Source: an uncultured Lysobacteraceae bacterium (GTDB taxonomy: Bacteria; Pseudomonadota; Gammaproteobacteria; Xanthomonadales; Xanthomonadaceae). From it: DNA of 55,215 nt. The stretch is taken from contig CAMLSB010000002.1 of the NCBI GenBank assembly GCA_946482565.1, positions 1 through 55,215 of the forward strand, read 5' to 3'. Below, piece after piece: positions 32,749-41,081 of the stretch; within the stretch, counting starts at the first letter, position 1, and each line of letters starts with the position of its first letter. The notes beneath the pieces were generated by a model. The model was not told where the DNA came from and did not search any database. It worked only from the letters and a program-made list of their open reading frames with translations. The translations under genes were made by a program, and so were the position numbers.

Positions 32749-33609
32749 CTAGCGCTCGTCCGCTTCCGCGGCCTCGCGGCCCTGCTGCCGGATCAGCGCT
32801 TCCTGGCGGGCCTCCTCGATCGCCTCGCGCACGCTGCCGACGTCGGCCAGGTGTTCGTCGTGCTCGAACGTGCCGGTCAGCACCGTGTCCGGCTGCAGCG
32901 CGCCGGCTTCGAACAGCGCCCACATTTCCTCGGCATACCAGGTGTCGAGCAGTTCCGGCGCCCAGCGCCCGAGGTAGGCGGTGAGATTGTTGACGTCGCG
33001 CAGCAGCATCTGCCGCGCGGCGTTGTTGCCGCCCGCGCTGACGACCTGCGGAAAATCGATCAGCACCGGTCCGTCCGGCCCGACCAGCACGTTGTACGGC
33101 GACAGGTCGCCGTGGATCAGGCCGCAGCACAGCATCCGCACCACCTGCCGCACCAGCACCGCGTGGAAATCGCGCGCCTGCTCCGGCGTCGGCTCGTACT
33201 CGCCCAGGCGGGGCGCGGCGTAACCATCGGCGTCGGTCACCATCTCCATCACCAGCACGCCGTGGAAGAAGCCGTGCGGTTCGGGCACGCGCACGCCGGC
33301 GTCGCGCAGCCGGTACAGCGCTTCGACTTCGGTGTTCTTCCAGTTCTCTTCCTGCTGCTTGCGGCCGTAGCGCGTGGCCTTGCCGATCGCACGCGCCTCG
33401 CGGCTGCCGCGCACCTTTCGGCCTTCCTGGTATTGCACGCGCTGCTGGAAGCTGCGCTGCGCCATGTCCTTGTAGACCTTCGCGCAACGCACCTCGCCGC
33501 CGCCATGCACGACGTAGACGGCCGCTTCCTTGCCGCTCTTGAGCGGACGCAGGACCTGGTCGATCAGGCCGTCGTCGATGAGGGCCTGGAGGGCCTGGGG
33601 GGTTTTCAT
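32749..33609 (-). CDS. RIO-family serine protein kinase (PA4780-type)
   Basis: This 286-residue kinase has an ATP-binding segment SGKEAAVYVV (25-34), the catalytic loop HGDLSPYNV (166-174) with Asp168, and IDFPQ (184-188) replacing DFG, as is usual for RIO kinases. RIO kinases in archaea and eukaryotes act in ribosome maturation; the bacterial branch is little studied. No regulatory domain is present. Confidence 0.92.
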   Translation of the reverse strand: MKTPQALQALIDDGLIDQVLRPLKSGKEAAVYVVHGGGEVRCAKVYKDMAQRSFQQRVQYQEGRKVRGSREARAIGKATRYGRKQQEENWKNTEVEALYRLRDAGVRVPEPHGFFHGVLVMEMVTDADGYAAPRLGEYEPTPEQARDFHAVLVRQVVRMLCCGLIHGDLSPYNVLVGPDGPVLIDFPQVVSAGGNNAARQMLLRDVNNLTAYLGRWAPELLDTWYAEEMWALFEAGALQPDTVLTGTFEHDEHLADVGSVREAIEEARQEALIRQQGREAAEADER

Positions 33610-33744
33610 GGGGGATCTGGCGCGGGAGGCGCGATCGCTGGGGGCGACCGGGCCGGCATTCTCGCATTCCGGGGGGCTTTCACGCCGTTGGCCGGCCGGA
33701 TCCGGGCCCTGCGGGGCCGACAGGCGTCGATATTGGCGCAGAAC

Positions 33745-33773
33745 TTGCGCAAATCATTGATTTTCAATATAAT
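33745..33773 (+). promoter_or_regulatory. Strong promoter of the small GGRIEVLG protein
   Basis: A perfect TATAAT (33768-33773) lies 17 bp after TTGCGC (33745-33750) in an AT-rich patch. Transcription would start near 33780, 25 bp before the ATG at 33805, which has AAAGGAGAGG upstream. Perfect -10 elements are rare in this GC-rich sequence, so strong expression is likely. Confidence 0.7.
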
Positions 33774-33804
33774 TGGCGTTCTTCCGTACCCGCAAAGGAG
33801 AGGC

Positions 33805-34026
33805 ATGGCCCGCAAGCCGTCACCCGCCAACGACCAATCCCACAGCCTCACCCACCAAGGCATCACCGCCGACATCGCGGAGTTCCGCAAGCGCGGCGGC
33901 CGCATCGAAGTCCTCGGCAACACACCACTGCGCAGCGTCTCGAGCGCCTTCAGCTCCGAAGCGTCGCGCCGCAAGCCACCCTCTCCCGCTCCGAAGAAAA
34001 CGGCGACGCGATCGCAGCGCGCCTGA
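33805..34026 (+). CDS. Small conserved protein with a GGRIEVLG motif (second copy)
   Basis: The product has 73 residues, a paralogue of the protein at 10893. The shared core is LTHQGITADIAEFRKRGG followed by RIEVLGNT; both ends are basic and disordered, with a Lys/Arg/Pro-rich tail. Its strong promoter and Shine-Dalgarno suggest an abundant protein. The function is unknown. Confidence 0.72.
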   Translation: MARKPSPANDQSHSLTHQGITADIAEFRKRGGRIEVLGNTPLRSVSSAFSSEASRRKPPSPAPKKTATRSQRA

Positions 34027-34055
34027 CGGCACGCCGCGACCCGTCGCAGCGGGAA

Positions 34056-34472
34056 TCACGGGGTGGTATTCACCATCCACGGAATCCCGAAGCGGTCGAC
34101 CAGGGCGCCGTATCCCGGCGACCAGAACGTCTTGTCGAACGCCATCACGACCTTGCCGCCTTCCGCGAGCGCGTCGAACCAGCGGCGCGCTTGTCCGGCA
34201 TCGTCGGTATGGAGGGTGACATCGAAGCCGTTCTTCGGCTTGCCGATGTTGGGCGCCCATGGCTCGTCCATGTCCGCGCCCATGAGGGCCTGGTCGCCGA
34301 CCTCGAGCCAGCAGTGCATCAGCCAGTCCTTGTACTTCGGCTCCATCGGCATGTCCGGCGGGCCGTCGCCGTACGGGAAAGCGGCGGTGATCCTGCCGCC
34401 CAGGACCTTGGCGTAGAACTCGAACGCCTCGCGGCAGTCGCCGCGGAAGCTCAGGCTGGTCACGATCTTCAT
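34056..34472 (-). CDS. VOC-superfamily (PhnB/YjdN-like) protein
   Basis: This 138-residue protein starts with [20 protein letters not shown] and has GWLEV-like [16 protein letters not shown] and the end [17 protein letters not shown]. These are the features of the PhnB-like (3-demethylubiquinone methyltransferase-like) branch of the VOC superfamily. Many are metal-binding proteins without known reactions. It overlaps the LLM oxidoreductase gene by 4 bp (ATGA). A broken relative lies at 51395-51737. Confidence 0.9.
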   Translation of the reverse strand: MKIVTSLSFRGDCREAFEFYAKVLGGRITAAFPYGDGPPDMPMEPKYKDWLMHCWLEVGDQALMGADMDEPWAPNIGKPKNGFDVTLHTDDAGQARRWFDALAEGGKVVMAFDKTFWSPGYGALVDRFGIPWMVNTTP

Positions 34473-35497
34473 GGCATGTACTCCCTGGCTGGTTCGCTGG
34501 TGGGGATGGCGCGGACGGCGTCCATCGCGAGCTCGAACGAACGCAGCCGCGCGGCGGGGTCGTGGATGTTCGCGGTGAAGACCAATTCGTCCGGCTGGTG
34601 GCGCGCGACGAATTCCGCCACGTGTTCGCGCACCGTCGCCGGCGCGCCCACGGCGGCGCACGACAGCGCCTCGTCGACCGTCGCCAGCAGCTGCGGCTCG
34701 TAGCGCGAGCGGATCTCGGCGGCGGACGCCAGCGGCGGCGGTACGAGTCCAGGCCGGCCGCTGCGCAGGTTCGCGAACGACTGCTGTTGCGTGGTGAACA
34801 GGCGCGCGGCCTCCGCATCGGTGTCGGCGACGACGACGTTCATCGCCAACATCACGTGCGGCGCCGCGAGGCGCGGCGACGGCCGGAAATCCGTGCGATA
34901 AGCCGCGATCGCCTGCTCGAGCATCGCCGGCGCGAAATGCGACGCGAAGGCGTAGGGCAATCCCAGCATCGCCGCGAGCCGCGCGCCGAACAGGCTCGAG
35001 CCGAGGATCCAGGCTTCCACGTCGACGCCGGGACCGGGCACCGCCTGCACCGGCTGGCCGGGCTGCACCGCTTCGAAATACGAAAGCAGCTCGACGACGT
35101 CGGCGGGGAATTCGTCGGCCGCGCTGTAATAGCGCCGCAGCGCCCGCGTCGCAGCCTGGTCGGTGCCGGGCGCGCGCCCGAGGCCGAGGTCGATGCGCCC
35201 CGGATGCAGGGTGCCGAGCGTGCCGAACTGCTCGGCCACCTGCAGCGGCGCGTGGTTGGGCAGCATCACCCCGCCGGCGCCGACGCGGATCCTGCGCGTG
35301 CCGGCCGCGACGTGGGCGATCAGCACCGCGGTGGCGGCGCTGGCGATGCCGGGCATGTTGTGGTGTTCGGCCAGCCAGAAGCGGCGATAGCCCAGCGACT
35401 CGCCCAGGCGCGCGAGTTCGAGCATGTGCGCGAACGTATCGGCGGGCGTGCGGCCTTCGCCGACCGGTGCGAGGTCCAGGATGGAAATCGGGAGCAT
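34469..35497 (-). CDS. LLM-class flavin-dependent oxidoreductase
   Basis: This 342-residue luciferase-like monooxygenase fold starts [14 protein letters not shown] and has [50 protein letters not shown] and [14 protein letters not shown]. It fits the MsnO8/YhbW-type LLM group that uses FMN supplied by a reductase. The substrate is unknown. It is the first gene of a two-gene operon with the VOC protein. Confidence 0.92.
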   Translation of the reverse strand: MLPISILDLAPVGEGRTPADTFAHMLELARLGESLGYRRFWLAEHHNMPGIASAATAVLIAHVAAGTRRIRVGAGGVMLPNHAPLQVAEQFGTLGTLHPGRIDLGLGRAPGTDQAATRALRRYYSAADEFPADVVELLSYFEAVQPGQPVQAVPGPGVDVEAWILGSSLFGARLAAMLGLPYAFASHFAPAMLEQAIAAYRTDFRPSPRLAAPHVMLAMNVVVADTDAEAARLFTTQQQSFANLRSGRPGLVPPPLASAAEIRSRYEPQLLATVDEALSCAAVGAPATVREHVAEFVARHQPDELVFTANIHDPAARLRSFELAMDAVRAIPTSEPAREYMP

Positions 35498-35586
35498 GGC
35501 CGGATTGTAGGCGCCGTGGTGTCAACGCCACGGGATGCGGCCCACGGGTCGCTACACTGCAGGCCCCGCTTCCGCGATGCCCACGC

Positions 35587-36159
35587 ATGCCCGCCCCCGC
35601 CCTGCCCCGCGACGCCGTCGAACCGGCCACGATCCTGCTGCACAAACCGGTGGGCTACGACGCGATCAGCGGCCGCAAAGCCGCCGCGGGACTCGTGCAG
35701 CCCGAGGCGCGCTGGGCCGAGGATCCTTCGGGCATCGAGCTCGAGGAGCGCCACTTCCATCGACTCACGCCACTCGTGCCGCTCGATGCCGAAGCCAGCG
35801 GCCTGATGGTGTTCACCCAGGACGGTCGCGTCTGGCGGCGCCTGACCGAGGACGGCGACGAGATCGAACAGGAATACATCGTCGAGGTCAGCGGCGACAT
35901 CGCGCCGTATGGCTTGCGCAAGCTCAACCACGGCCTGCACTACAACGGGCGCGCATTGCCGCCGTGCAAGGTCAGCTGGCAGAACGAGATCCGCCTGCGC
36001 TTCGCGCTCAAGGGCGTGCAGGGCGGGCAGCTGCGCGAGATGTGCGCGCAGGTGGGGCTCGGCGTGGTCGCGATCCGGCGCATCCGCATCGGCAAGATCC
36101 CGCTGGCGAAGATGCCGGTCGGCATGTGGCGCCATCTGCCCGCGGGCGAACGCTTCTGA
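35587..36159 (+). CDS. RsuA/RluF-family pseudouridine synthase without S4 domain
   Basis: This 190-residue protein contains the catalytic region LTPLVPLDAEASGLMVFTQDG, with the conserved Asp, then EQEYIVEV and LREMCAQVGLGVVAIRRIRIG. These define the RsuA/RluB/E/F family of rRNA pseudouridine synthases. The N-terminal S4 RNA-binding domain of RsuA and RluF is missing, as in RluE. The target uridine cannot be read from sequence. Confidence 0.85.
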   Translation: MPAPALPRDAVEPATILLHKPVGYDAISGRKAAAGLVQPEARWAEDPSGIELEERHFHRLTPLVPLDAEASGLMVFTQDGRVWRRLTEDGDEIEQEYIVEVSGDIAPYGLRKLNHGLHYNGRALPPCKVSWQNEIRLRFALKGVQGGQLREMCAQVGLGVVAIRRIRIGKIPLAKMPVGMWRHLPAGERF

Positions 36160-36180
36160 GGAGGCATGATTGTCCGCGGC

Positions 36181-36194
36181 TTGACCTGGCTCAA
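36181..36194. promoter_or_regulatory. FNR/Anr-type box upstream of the EF-hand/cysteine synthase pair
   Basis: TTGACCTGGCTCAA matches the TTGAC-N4-GTCAA dyad with one mismatch in the right half. Its centre is about 84 bp before the start of the small EF-hand gene. TATTGC at 36208-36213 is a possible -10. Confidence 0.55.
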
Positions 36195-36271
36195 GCGCGC
36201 CGACGGTATTGCTGGAGTCTCGACGGGCAATGGCGTATGCATGGTCGTGTCCGATCGCCCCTGGAGACGAC

Positions 36272-36463
36272 ATGAACACCCAACCGCCTGATTCACCGCC
36301 GGAATCAAACCTCGTCGAACGGCCGGCGGACCTGCTGGACAAGCACGACCACGACGCCAGCGGCCACCTCGACGCGGACGAACTGATCGACATGGAGAGC
36401 GACCAGAGCTTCCCCGCGAGCGATCCCCCGGGCTGGACGCTCGGTCCGGCCAAGGCGAACTGA
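36272..36463 (+). CDS. Small acidic protein with an EF-hand-like loop
   Basis: The product has 63 residues. DHDASGHLDADE fits the 12-residue EF-hand calcium loop (Asp, Asp, Ser, Gly, Leu, Asp, Glu at positions 1, 3, 5, 6, 8, 9, 12). The tail QSFPASDPPGWT is a motif seen at the end of many small bacterial proteins of unknown role. It lies 2 bp before the cysteine-synthase-like gene and presumably shares its FNR-controlled transcript. Confidence 0.68.
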   Translation: MNTQPPDSPPESNLVERPADLLDKHDHDASGHLDADELIDMESDQSFPASDPPGWTLGPAKAN

Positions 36464-36465
36464 CG

Positions 36466-37404
36466 ATGCGCTACGCAGGCATTTCGCGCTCCATCCTCGA
36501 CGCCATCGGCGACACGCCGCTGCTCGAGATCGACGGCATCTTCGCCAAGCTCGAGTTCATGAATCCGTCCGGCTCGATCAAGGCGCGCATCGCCTGGTAC
36601 ATGATCGAGAAGGCCGAGCAGCAGGGCCTGCTGAAGCCGGGCGACACCATCGTCGAGGCGACCAGCGGCAACACCGGCAACGCGCTGTCGATGGTGGCCG
36701 CGGTGAAGGGCTACCGCATGCTCGTGGTGATGCCCGAAGGCCTGTCGAACGAGCGCGTGGCGATCTCGCGCGCATACGGCGCGGAAGTGAAGTTCGTCGG
36801 CCACTTCCACGTCAACGGCGCGCTCGAGGAAGCACGGCGCCTCGGCGCGCAGCCGGGCTGTTTCGCACCCGCGCAGTTCGAATCCGAATACAACGTCGAG
36901 GAGAACCGCGAGATCCTCGGGCCCGAGATCCTGGCGCAACTGCAGGGACGCCTGCCCGACGCACTGGTGATGGGCGTCGGCACCGGCGGCACGCTGATCG
37001 GCGTCGGCCAGGCGTTCCGCGCGGTGAACTCGACGGTGCGGCTGTTCGCGATGGAGCCGTCGGAGTCGCAGACGATCCTGTGCGGCGAGATCGCCACCCA
37101 CCACATCGAGGGCATTTCCGACGGTTTCGTGCCGGGCATCTTCGCGCGGCATTCGGAACTGGTGGATTCGACGCTGTCGGTCTCGAGCGAAGAGGCGATC
37201 GTCGAGATGCGCAGGCTGGCGCGGCAGCACGGCCTGTTGTGCGGCCCGAGTTCCGGTGCGCACCTGGTCGCCGCGCGCCGCGTGCGCGAGCAGCATCCGG
37301 AGTTCAAGACCGTCGTGACGCTGTTCTGCGACGAGGGCGAGAAGTACCTGCAGGAGCACTTCAGCCAGCCCCCTGCCGCCGTCGTGGCGGATTCGTTCGG
37401 CTAG
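36466..37404 (+). CDS. Cysteine synthase-family PLP enzyme
   Basis: This 312-residue fold-type II PLP enzyme has the Schiff-base lysine in NPSGSIKAR, the substrate loop TSGNTGNALS, the phosphate-binding GTGGTLIG and the C-terminal GPSSGAHL. It is similar to O-acetylserine sulfhydrylase and cystathionine beta-synthase catalytic cores. The start lacks the usual first-strand residues of CysK, so the true substrate may differ. It is coupled to the small EF-hand gene. Confidence 0.9.
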   Translation: MRYAGISRSILDAIGDTPLLEIDGIFAKLEFMNPSGSIKARIAWYMIEKAEQQGLLKPGDTIVEATSGNTGNALSMVAAVKGYRMLVVMPEGLSNERVAISRAYGAEVKFVGHFHVNGALEEARRLGAQPGCFAPAQFESEYNVEENREILGPEILAQLQGRLPDALVMGVGTGGTLIGVGQAFRAVNSTVRLFAMEPSESQTILCGEIATHHIEGISDGFVPGIFARHSELVDSTLSVSSEEAIVEMRRLARQHGLLCGPSSGAHLVAARRVREQHPEFKTVVTLFCDEGEKYLQEHFSQPPAAVVADSFG

Positions 37405-38702
37405 GTCACGCGTTCACCCGCGGCCACGGCGGTTTCCGTCGTTTCCCGCGGCGCAGGCTGGAGCATGAGCCGCAGGCGGCCGTCGATGCGCTGCATGCGC
37501 AGGTTGCGATGCCGCACCAGGTACGCGACCGCGACGCCCGCGGCCGCAACGCCGGACAGCGCCCCCACGCCCAGCGCCCAGCGCGCGCCGAACCGGTCGA
37601 CCACCCAGCCCACCAGCGGCGCGCCGATCGGCGTGCCGCCCATCACCACCGCGATGCGCAGCGCCAGCACGCGCCCGCGCATCCCGCGCTCGGTGGTGAG
37701 CTGCATCATCGAATTGCTCGCGGTCATGAACGTCAGCGCCGCCAGCCCGACGACGAACAGCACGATCGCGAACGTCCACGGCGTCGGCATCACCGCCGCC
37801 AGCGCCAGGGTGATGCCGAACACGGCAGACGCACCGCCCATCAGCACCATGCCGGGAAACGGCCTGCGCGCCGACAGCAGCGCCCCGCTCATCGTGCCCA
37901 CCGCCATCGCCGACGTCAGCCATCCGTACTGCCGCGCGTCGCCGTGGAAGACGGTGACCGACATCGTCGAGATGAAGATCGCGAAGTTGAAGCCGAACGT
38001 GCCGATCAGCGCGAGCATCACCAGCACCGCGACCAGGTCGGGGCGCTGCCGCACGTAATGCAGCCCCGCCATCAGCCCGCCCCGCGCGCGTTCCGGCGGT
38101 GGATGCGGATGCAGTTCGTGCACGCGCAGCCACCACAGCGACACCAGCACCGCCGCGTAGGAACCTGCATTGACCAGGAACAGCCAGCCCTCGCCCACCG
38201 CCGCGATCAGCACGCCCGCGATCGCCGGGCCGACCATGCGCGCCGCGTTGAAGGATGCGGAATTCAGCGCAACCGCGTTGGCGAGGCTGTCGTCGCGCAC
38301 CAGGTCGGAGACGAAGGCCTGCCGCGCCGGCGCGTCGAAGGCGGTGACGCAACCCAGCAGCAGCGCGAAGCCGTACACCTGCCACAGCTGCACGATGCCG
38401 AGCAGCGTGACGATGCCCAGGCCCAGCGCCAGCAGCCCGGCCGCCGCCTGGGTGAAGAGCAGCAGCCTGCGGCGATCCATGTGGTCGGCCGCGTGCCCCG
38501 ACAGCGGCAACAGCAGCAGCGCCGGCCCGAACTGCAGCGCCATCACCCAGCCCACCGCGGTCGCGCTGTGGTCGGTCAGCACCGTCAGTACCAGCCAGTC
38601 CTGGCCGATGCGCTGCATCCAGGTGCCCAGGTTGGACACCAGCGCCCCGCCCGCCCAGAGCCGGTAGTTGTGGCCCCGCAGCGAATGGAACATTCCGCTC
38701 AT
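37401..38702 (-). CDS. MFS transporter (EntS-like, MFS_3)
   Basis: This 433-residue protein has 12 predicted membrane helices. RLWAGGALVSNLGTWMQRIGQDWLVL at the N-terminus, the loop GHAADHMDRRRLLL and the FDAPARQAFVSDLV motif are typical of the MFS_3 group that includes the enterobactin exporter EntS and macrolide exporters. The cargo is unknown. The 3' end overlaps the cysteine-synthase-like gene by 4 bp on opposite strands. Confidence 0.9.
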   Translation of the reverse strand: MSGMFHSLRGHNYRLWAGGALVSNLGTWMQRIGQDWLVLTVLTDHSATAVGWVMALQFGPALLLLPLSGHAADHMDRRRLLLFTQAAAGLLALGLGIVTLLGIVQLWQVYGFALLLGCVTAFDAPARQAFVSDLVRDDSLANAVALNSASFNAARMVGPAIAGVLIAAVGEGWLFLVNAGSYAAVLVSLWWLRVHELHPHPPPERARGGLMAGLHYVRQRPDLVAVLVMLALIGTFGFNFAIFISTMSVTVFHGDARQYGWLTSAMAVGTMSGALLSARRPFPGMVLMGGASAVFGITLALAAVMPTPWTFAIVLFVVGLAALTFMTASNSMMQLTTERGMRGRVLALRIAVVMGGTPIGAPLVGWVVDRFGARWALGVGALSGVAAAGVAVAYLVRHRNLRMQRIDGRLRLMLQPAPRETTETAVAAGERVT

Positions 38703-38740
38703 TGGCTGCCGTTCACCGCGAGCTGTTCAATGCAGGCCGC

Positions 38741-39214
38741 TCACTGCGCGCCGCGCACGCGCAGCGTCAGCCCCTTGAGGAAATTGCGCAGCATCTGGTC
38801 GCCGCAGCGGCGGAAGTTCTTGTGCGTCGGCAGGCGGAACAGCGCCGACAGCTCCGGTTTCGACACCGGGAATCCAGCGGCCACGAAGATCTCGTGCAGG
38901 TCCGCATCCTTGAGCTCGAAGGCCACCCGCAGCTTCTTCAGCACCACGTTGTTGCTGATGCGCTGCTCGACCGGCCGCGGCGGCAGGCTTTCGTCGCGCC
39001 CGCGACGATGCACGATCAGCCCGTCGAGGAAATGCGCCAGCACGGCATCGTCGCAGGCCAGGTAACCGGGTTCCTCGTCGCGCAGCAGGAAGGCGTGGAC
39101 GTCCTCCCTGGCCAGCTCGAAACCCGGATCGGCCAGGCGCGCGATCTCGGCCACCTTCTGGTCGCTCAGATCAAGCATGTAGCGGATGCTGCGGAGGACG
39201 TCGTTGTTGATCAT
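38741..39214 (-). CDS. DUF1456-family protein (YehS-like)
   Basis: This 157-residue protein has two copies of a helical module: NNDVLRSIRYMLDLSDQKVA and NNVVLKKLRVAFELKDADLHE, the hallmark of DUF1456. The function is unknown. Its ATG overlaps the stop of the histidine-kinase remnant upstream (ATGA). Confidence 0.92.
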   Translation of the reverse strand: MINNDVLRSIRYMLDLSDQKVAEIARLADPGFELAREDVHAFLLRDEEPGYLACDDAVLAHFLDGLIVHRRGRDESLPPRPVEQRISNNVVLKKLRVAFELKDADLHEIFVAAGFPVSKPELSALFRLPTHKNFRRCGDQMLRNFLKGLTLRVRGAQ

Positions 39215-39462
39215 CGGCACAGCATCGCATGCAGTTGGGCAATGTCGGCGGGCTTGACGACGTGGCGGTCGAATCCGGCGGCCATGGATTGCGCGACGTC
39301 GCCGGGCTGGCCATAGCCGCTGAGCGCGATGAAGCGCGCGTCGCGGCCGCCGATGGCCGGCGGCCAGGACGCCACGGGTCCCAGCGGGGTCGCGTCCCAG
39401 TCCATCGCCCGCATGCGCGCACCCGTCTCGCCGCCACCGGCCAGGAACGTCAGGTTTGCCAT
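39211..39462 (-). pseudogene. Collapsed hybrid histidine kinase: N-terminus fused to receiver C-terminus
   Basis: The 83 residues join two unrelated ends. Residues 1-37 (GETGARMRAMDWDATPLGPV, then ASWPP) match the start of PAS-containing hybrid histidine kinases. Residues about 39-83 (GGRDARFIALSGYGQPGDVA, then FDRHVVKPADIAQLHAML) match the last third of a receiver domain, including the conserved Lys-Pro. Everything between, including PAS, HisKA, ATPase and the receiver Asp, is absent. An in-frame internal deletion kept the reading frame open. It lies 44 bp after the ABC permease gene and overlaps the DUF1456 start. Confidence 0.8.
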
Positions 39463-39506
39463 CTGCTGTCTCTTGCCGTGGACGCCCAATCCCTCCCACT
39501 TTACCG

Positions 39507-41081
39507 TCAGCGCCGCGATGCGTCCTTCATCGGCAGCAGGAGCATGGCCAAGGCGACCGGCAGGGCCAGCAGGTGCCAGCGCAGCGTGTCGGCAGGCGCG
39601 ACGATGACGTTGAGCAGCGCGGCGCCCTGCATGCCACCGTAGCCGACGGCGAGCAGCGCGAGCTCGAAGGGGCGGCCGTTGCGCGCCAGCGCGCCCACCG
39701 CCATGCCCCACAGCACGATGGAGGCGCCGACGACCAGGGTCGCCAGCGCGATCGCGGGTTGCGACGACGCCATGCGGAGCATCGCGGGTGCGGTCACCGC
39801 CCAGGCGAGACCGATCGAAACGAGCAGGCGCGCCAGCGGCAGCTTCAGCCGCGCCGAGGCGGCGGTGAACACGAGGCCGGCGGTGCGCGTCTCCTGCTCG
39901 CGCAGCACCAACCGCGCGAACACGTCGATCAGCAGCAGCCAGGCGAAGATCACCGCGATCGACATGCCCTTGGGATCGGCGAACGCCTGCACGCCGAACA
40001 CGACCAGCAACGCCAGCCACCACCACCAGCGCCGCTGCCGCAACACGAGCCGCAACTCGGCCGCCACCAGCGCGCCACCGGGCAGCCAGCGTTCCACCGG
40101 TGCGAGCAGCCAGTCCAGCCAGCGCAGGCGCCATCCCGATGTGCGCGAGCGCCCTGCCCGCCCGAGGTGCGAGGCGCAGCGGTCGAGCAGCGGCACCGCC
40201 AGCCCGAGCAGCGCCAGCGCCACGCCGAGCCAGAACGCGCGCGTCCGCACGCCGGCCGCATCGAGGTCCCAGCGCTTCCAGTCGACGAGGATCGCGGCGT
40301 CCTTCATCACGTGCACGCCCATGTTGAGGCCGCGCTCCTCGTTGTCGGGCGCCGGTATCGGCCACTTGTCGCCGAGGTCGTGTTCGGCGAGCAGCATGCC
40401 GTGCGGATCGCCGGGCCACGGCATCGGCTCGCCCGGCACATGCTTCACCTGGGTCGTGCCCAGCGTCAGCAGGAAGATCCACAGCGCGAAGAACAGCACG
40501 TTGCCCGCGCTGCGCCGCAGCCACGGCACCATGTCGAACCACACCGCCAGCGTCGCGGTCAGCGCGAGCGACGGCAGGGTGATCACGACGATCGGCTTGA
40601 CCATCTCGAAGAGGTCGACGTGCCGGTCCTCGGCACGCACGAACTGCAGCACCAGGCCGATCGCCAGGCCGCCGGCGATCACCATCGCGAACAGCAGCAT
40701 GTGGCTCAGCCATTTCGCGAACAGGTAGGCGCCGCGGCTCATCGTGGTGGCGACCAGCAGCTGCCACGCGCGCGTCTCGAAATCGCGCACCAGCGTGCCG
40801 CGCACCAGGAAGAAACCGAACAGCGACAGCGCCATGCTGTAGATCAGCGCCACGATCATGCCGATCCACGCGCTGCTGTAGCGCCCGCGCATGCCGTCGA
40901 TGGAGACCGTGAGGTAATGCGTCTCGATCGCCGGGAAGCACCACCACATCAGCGCCGCCAAGCCGGCCATCACCAGCCAGGTCTGCGGCGCGCGCAGGCG
41001 CTGGCGCAGGTCGGCGGCGAGCACGGCCGCGACGGCGCGCAGCGTACCGGCCGAGGCGAAGCCCGGTTGCGAGGCGCTCAT
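39507..41081 (-). CDS. ABC-2 type permease, large
   Basis: This 524-residue membrane protein has about 12 predicted helices in two similar halves, with a soluble loop between (GTTQVKHVPGEPMPWPGDPH). Charged motifs DLRQRLRAPQTW and VRGTLVRDFETRAWQLLVAT resemble permeases that combine two ABC-2 units. Its ATG overlaps the ATPase stop (ATGA). It forms a transporter with the ATPase at 41078. The cargo is unknown. Confidence 0.85.
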   Translation of the reverse strand: MSASQPGFASAGTLRAVAAVLAADLRQRLRAPQTWLVMAGLAALMWWCFPAIETHYLTVSIDGMRGRYSSAWIGMIVALIYSMALSLFGFFLVRGTLVRDFETRAWQLLVATTMSRGAYLFAKWLSHMLLFAMVIAGGLAIGLVLQFVRAEDRHVDLFEMVKPIVVITLPSLALTATLAVWFDMVPWLRRSAGNVLFFALWIFLLTLGTTQVKHVPGEPMPWPGDPHGMLLAEHDLGDKWPIPAPDNEERGLNMGVHVMKDAAILVDWKRWDLDAAGVRTRAFWLGVALALLGLAVPLLDRCASHLGRAGRSRTSGWRLRWLDWLLAPVERWLPGGALVAAELRLVLRQRRWWWWLALLVVFGVQAFADPKGMSIAVIFAWLLLIDVFARLVLREQETRTAGLVFTAASARLKLPLARLLVSIGLAWAVTAPAMLRMASSQPAIALATLVVGASIVLWGMAVGALARNGRPFELALLAVGYGGMQGAALLNVIVAPADTLRWHLLALPVALAMLLLPMKDASRR

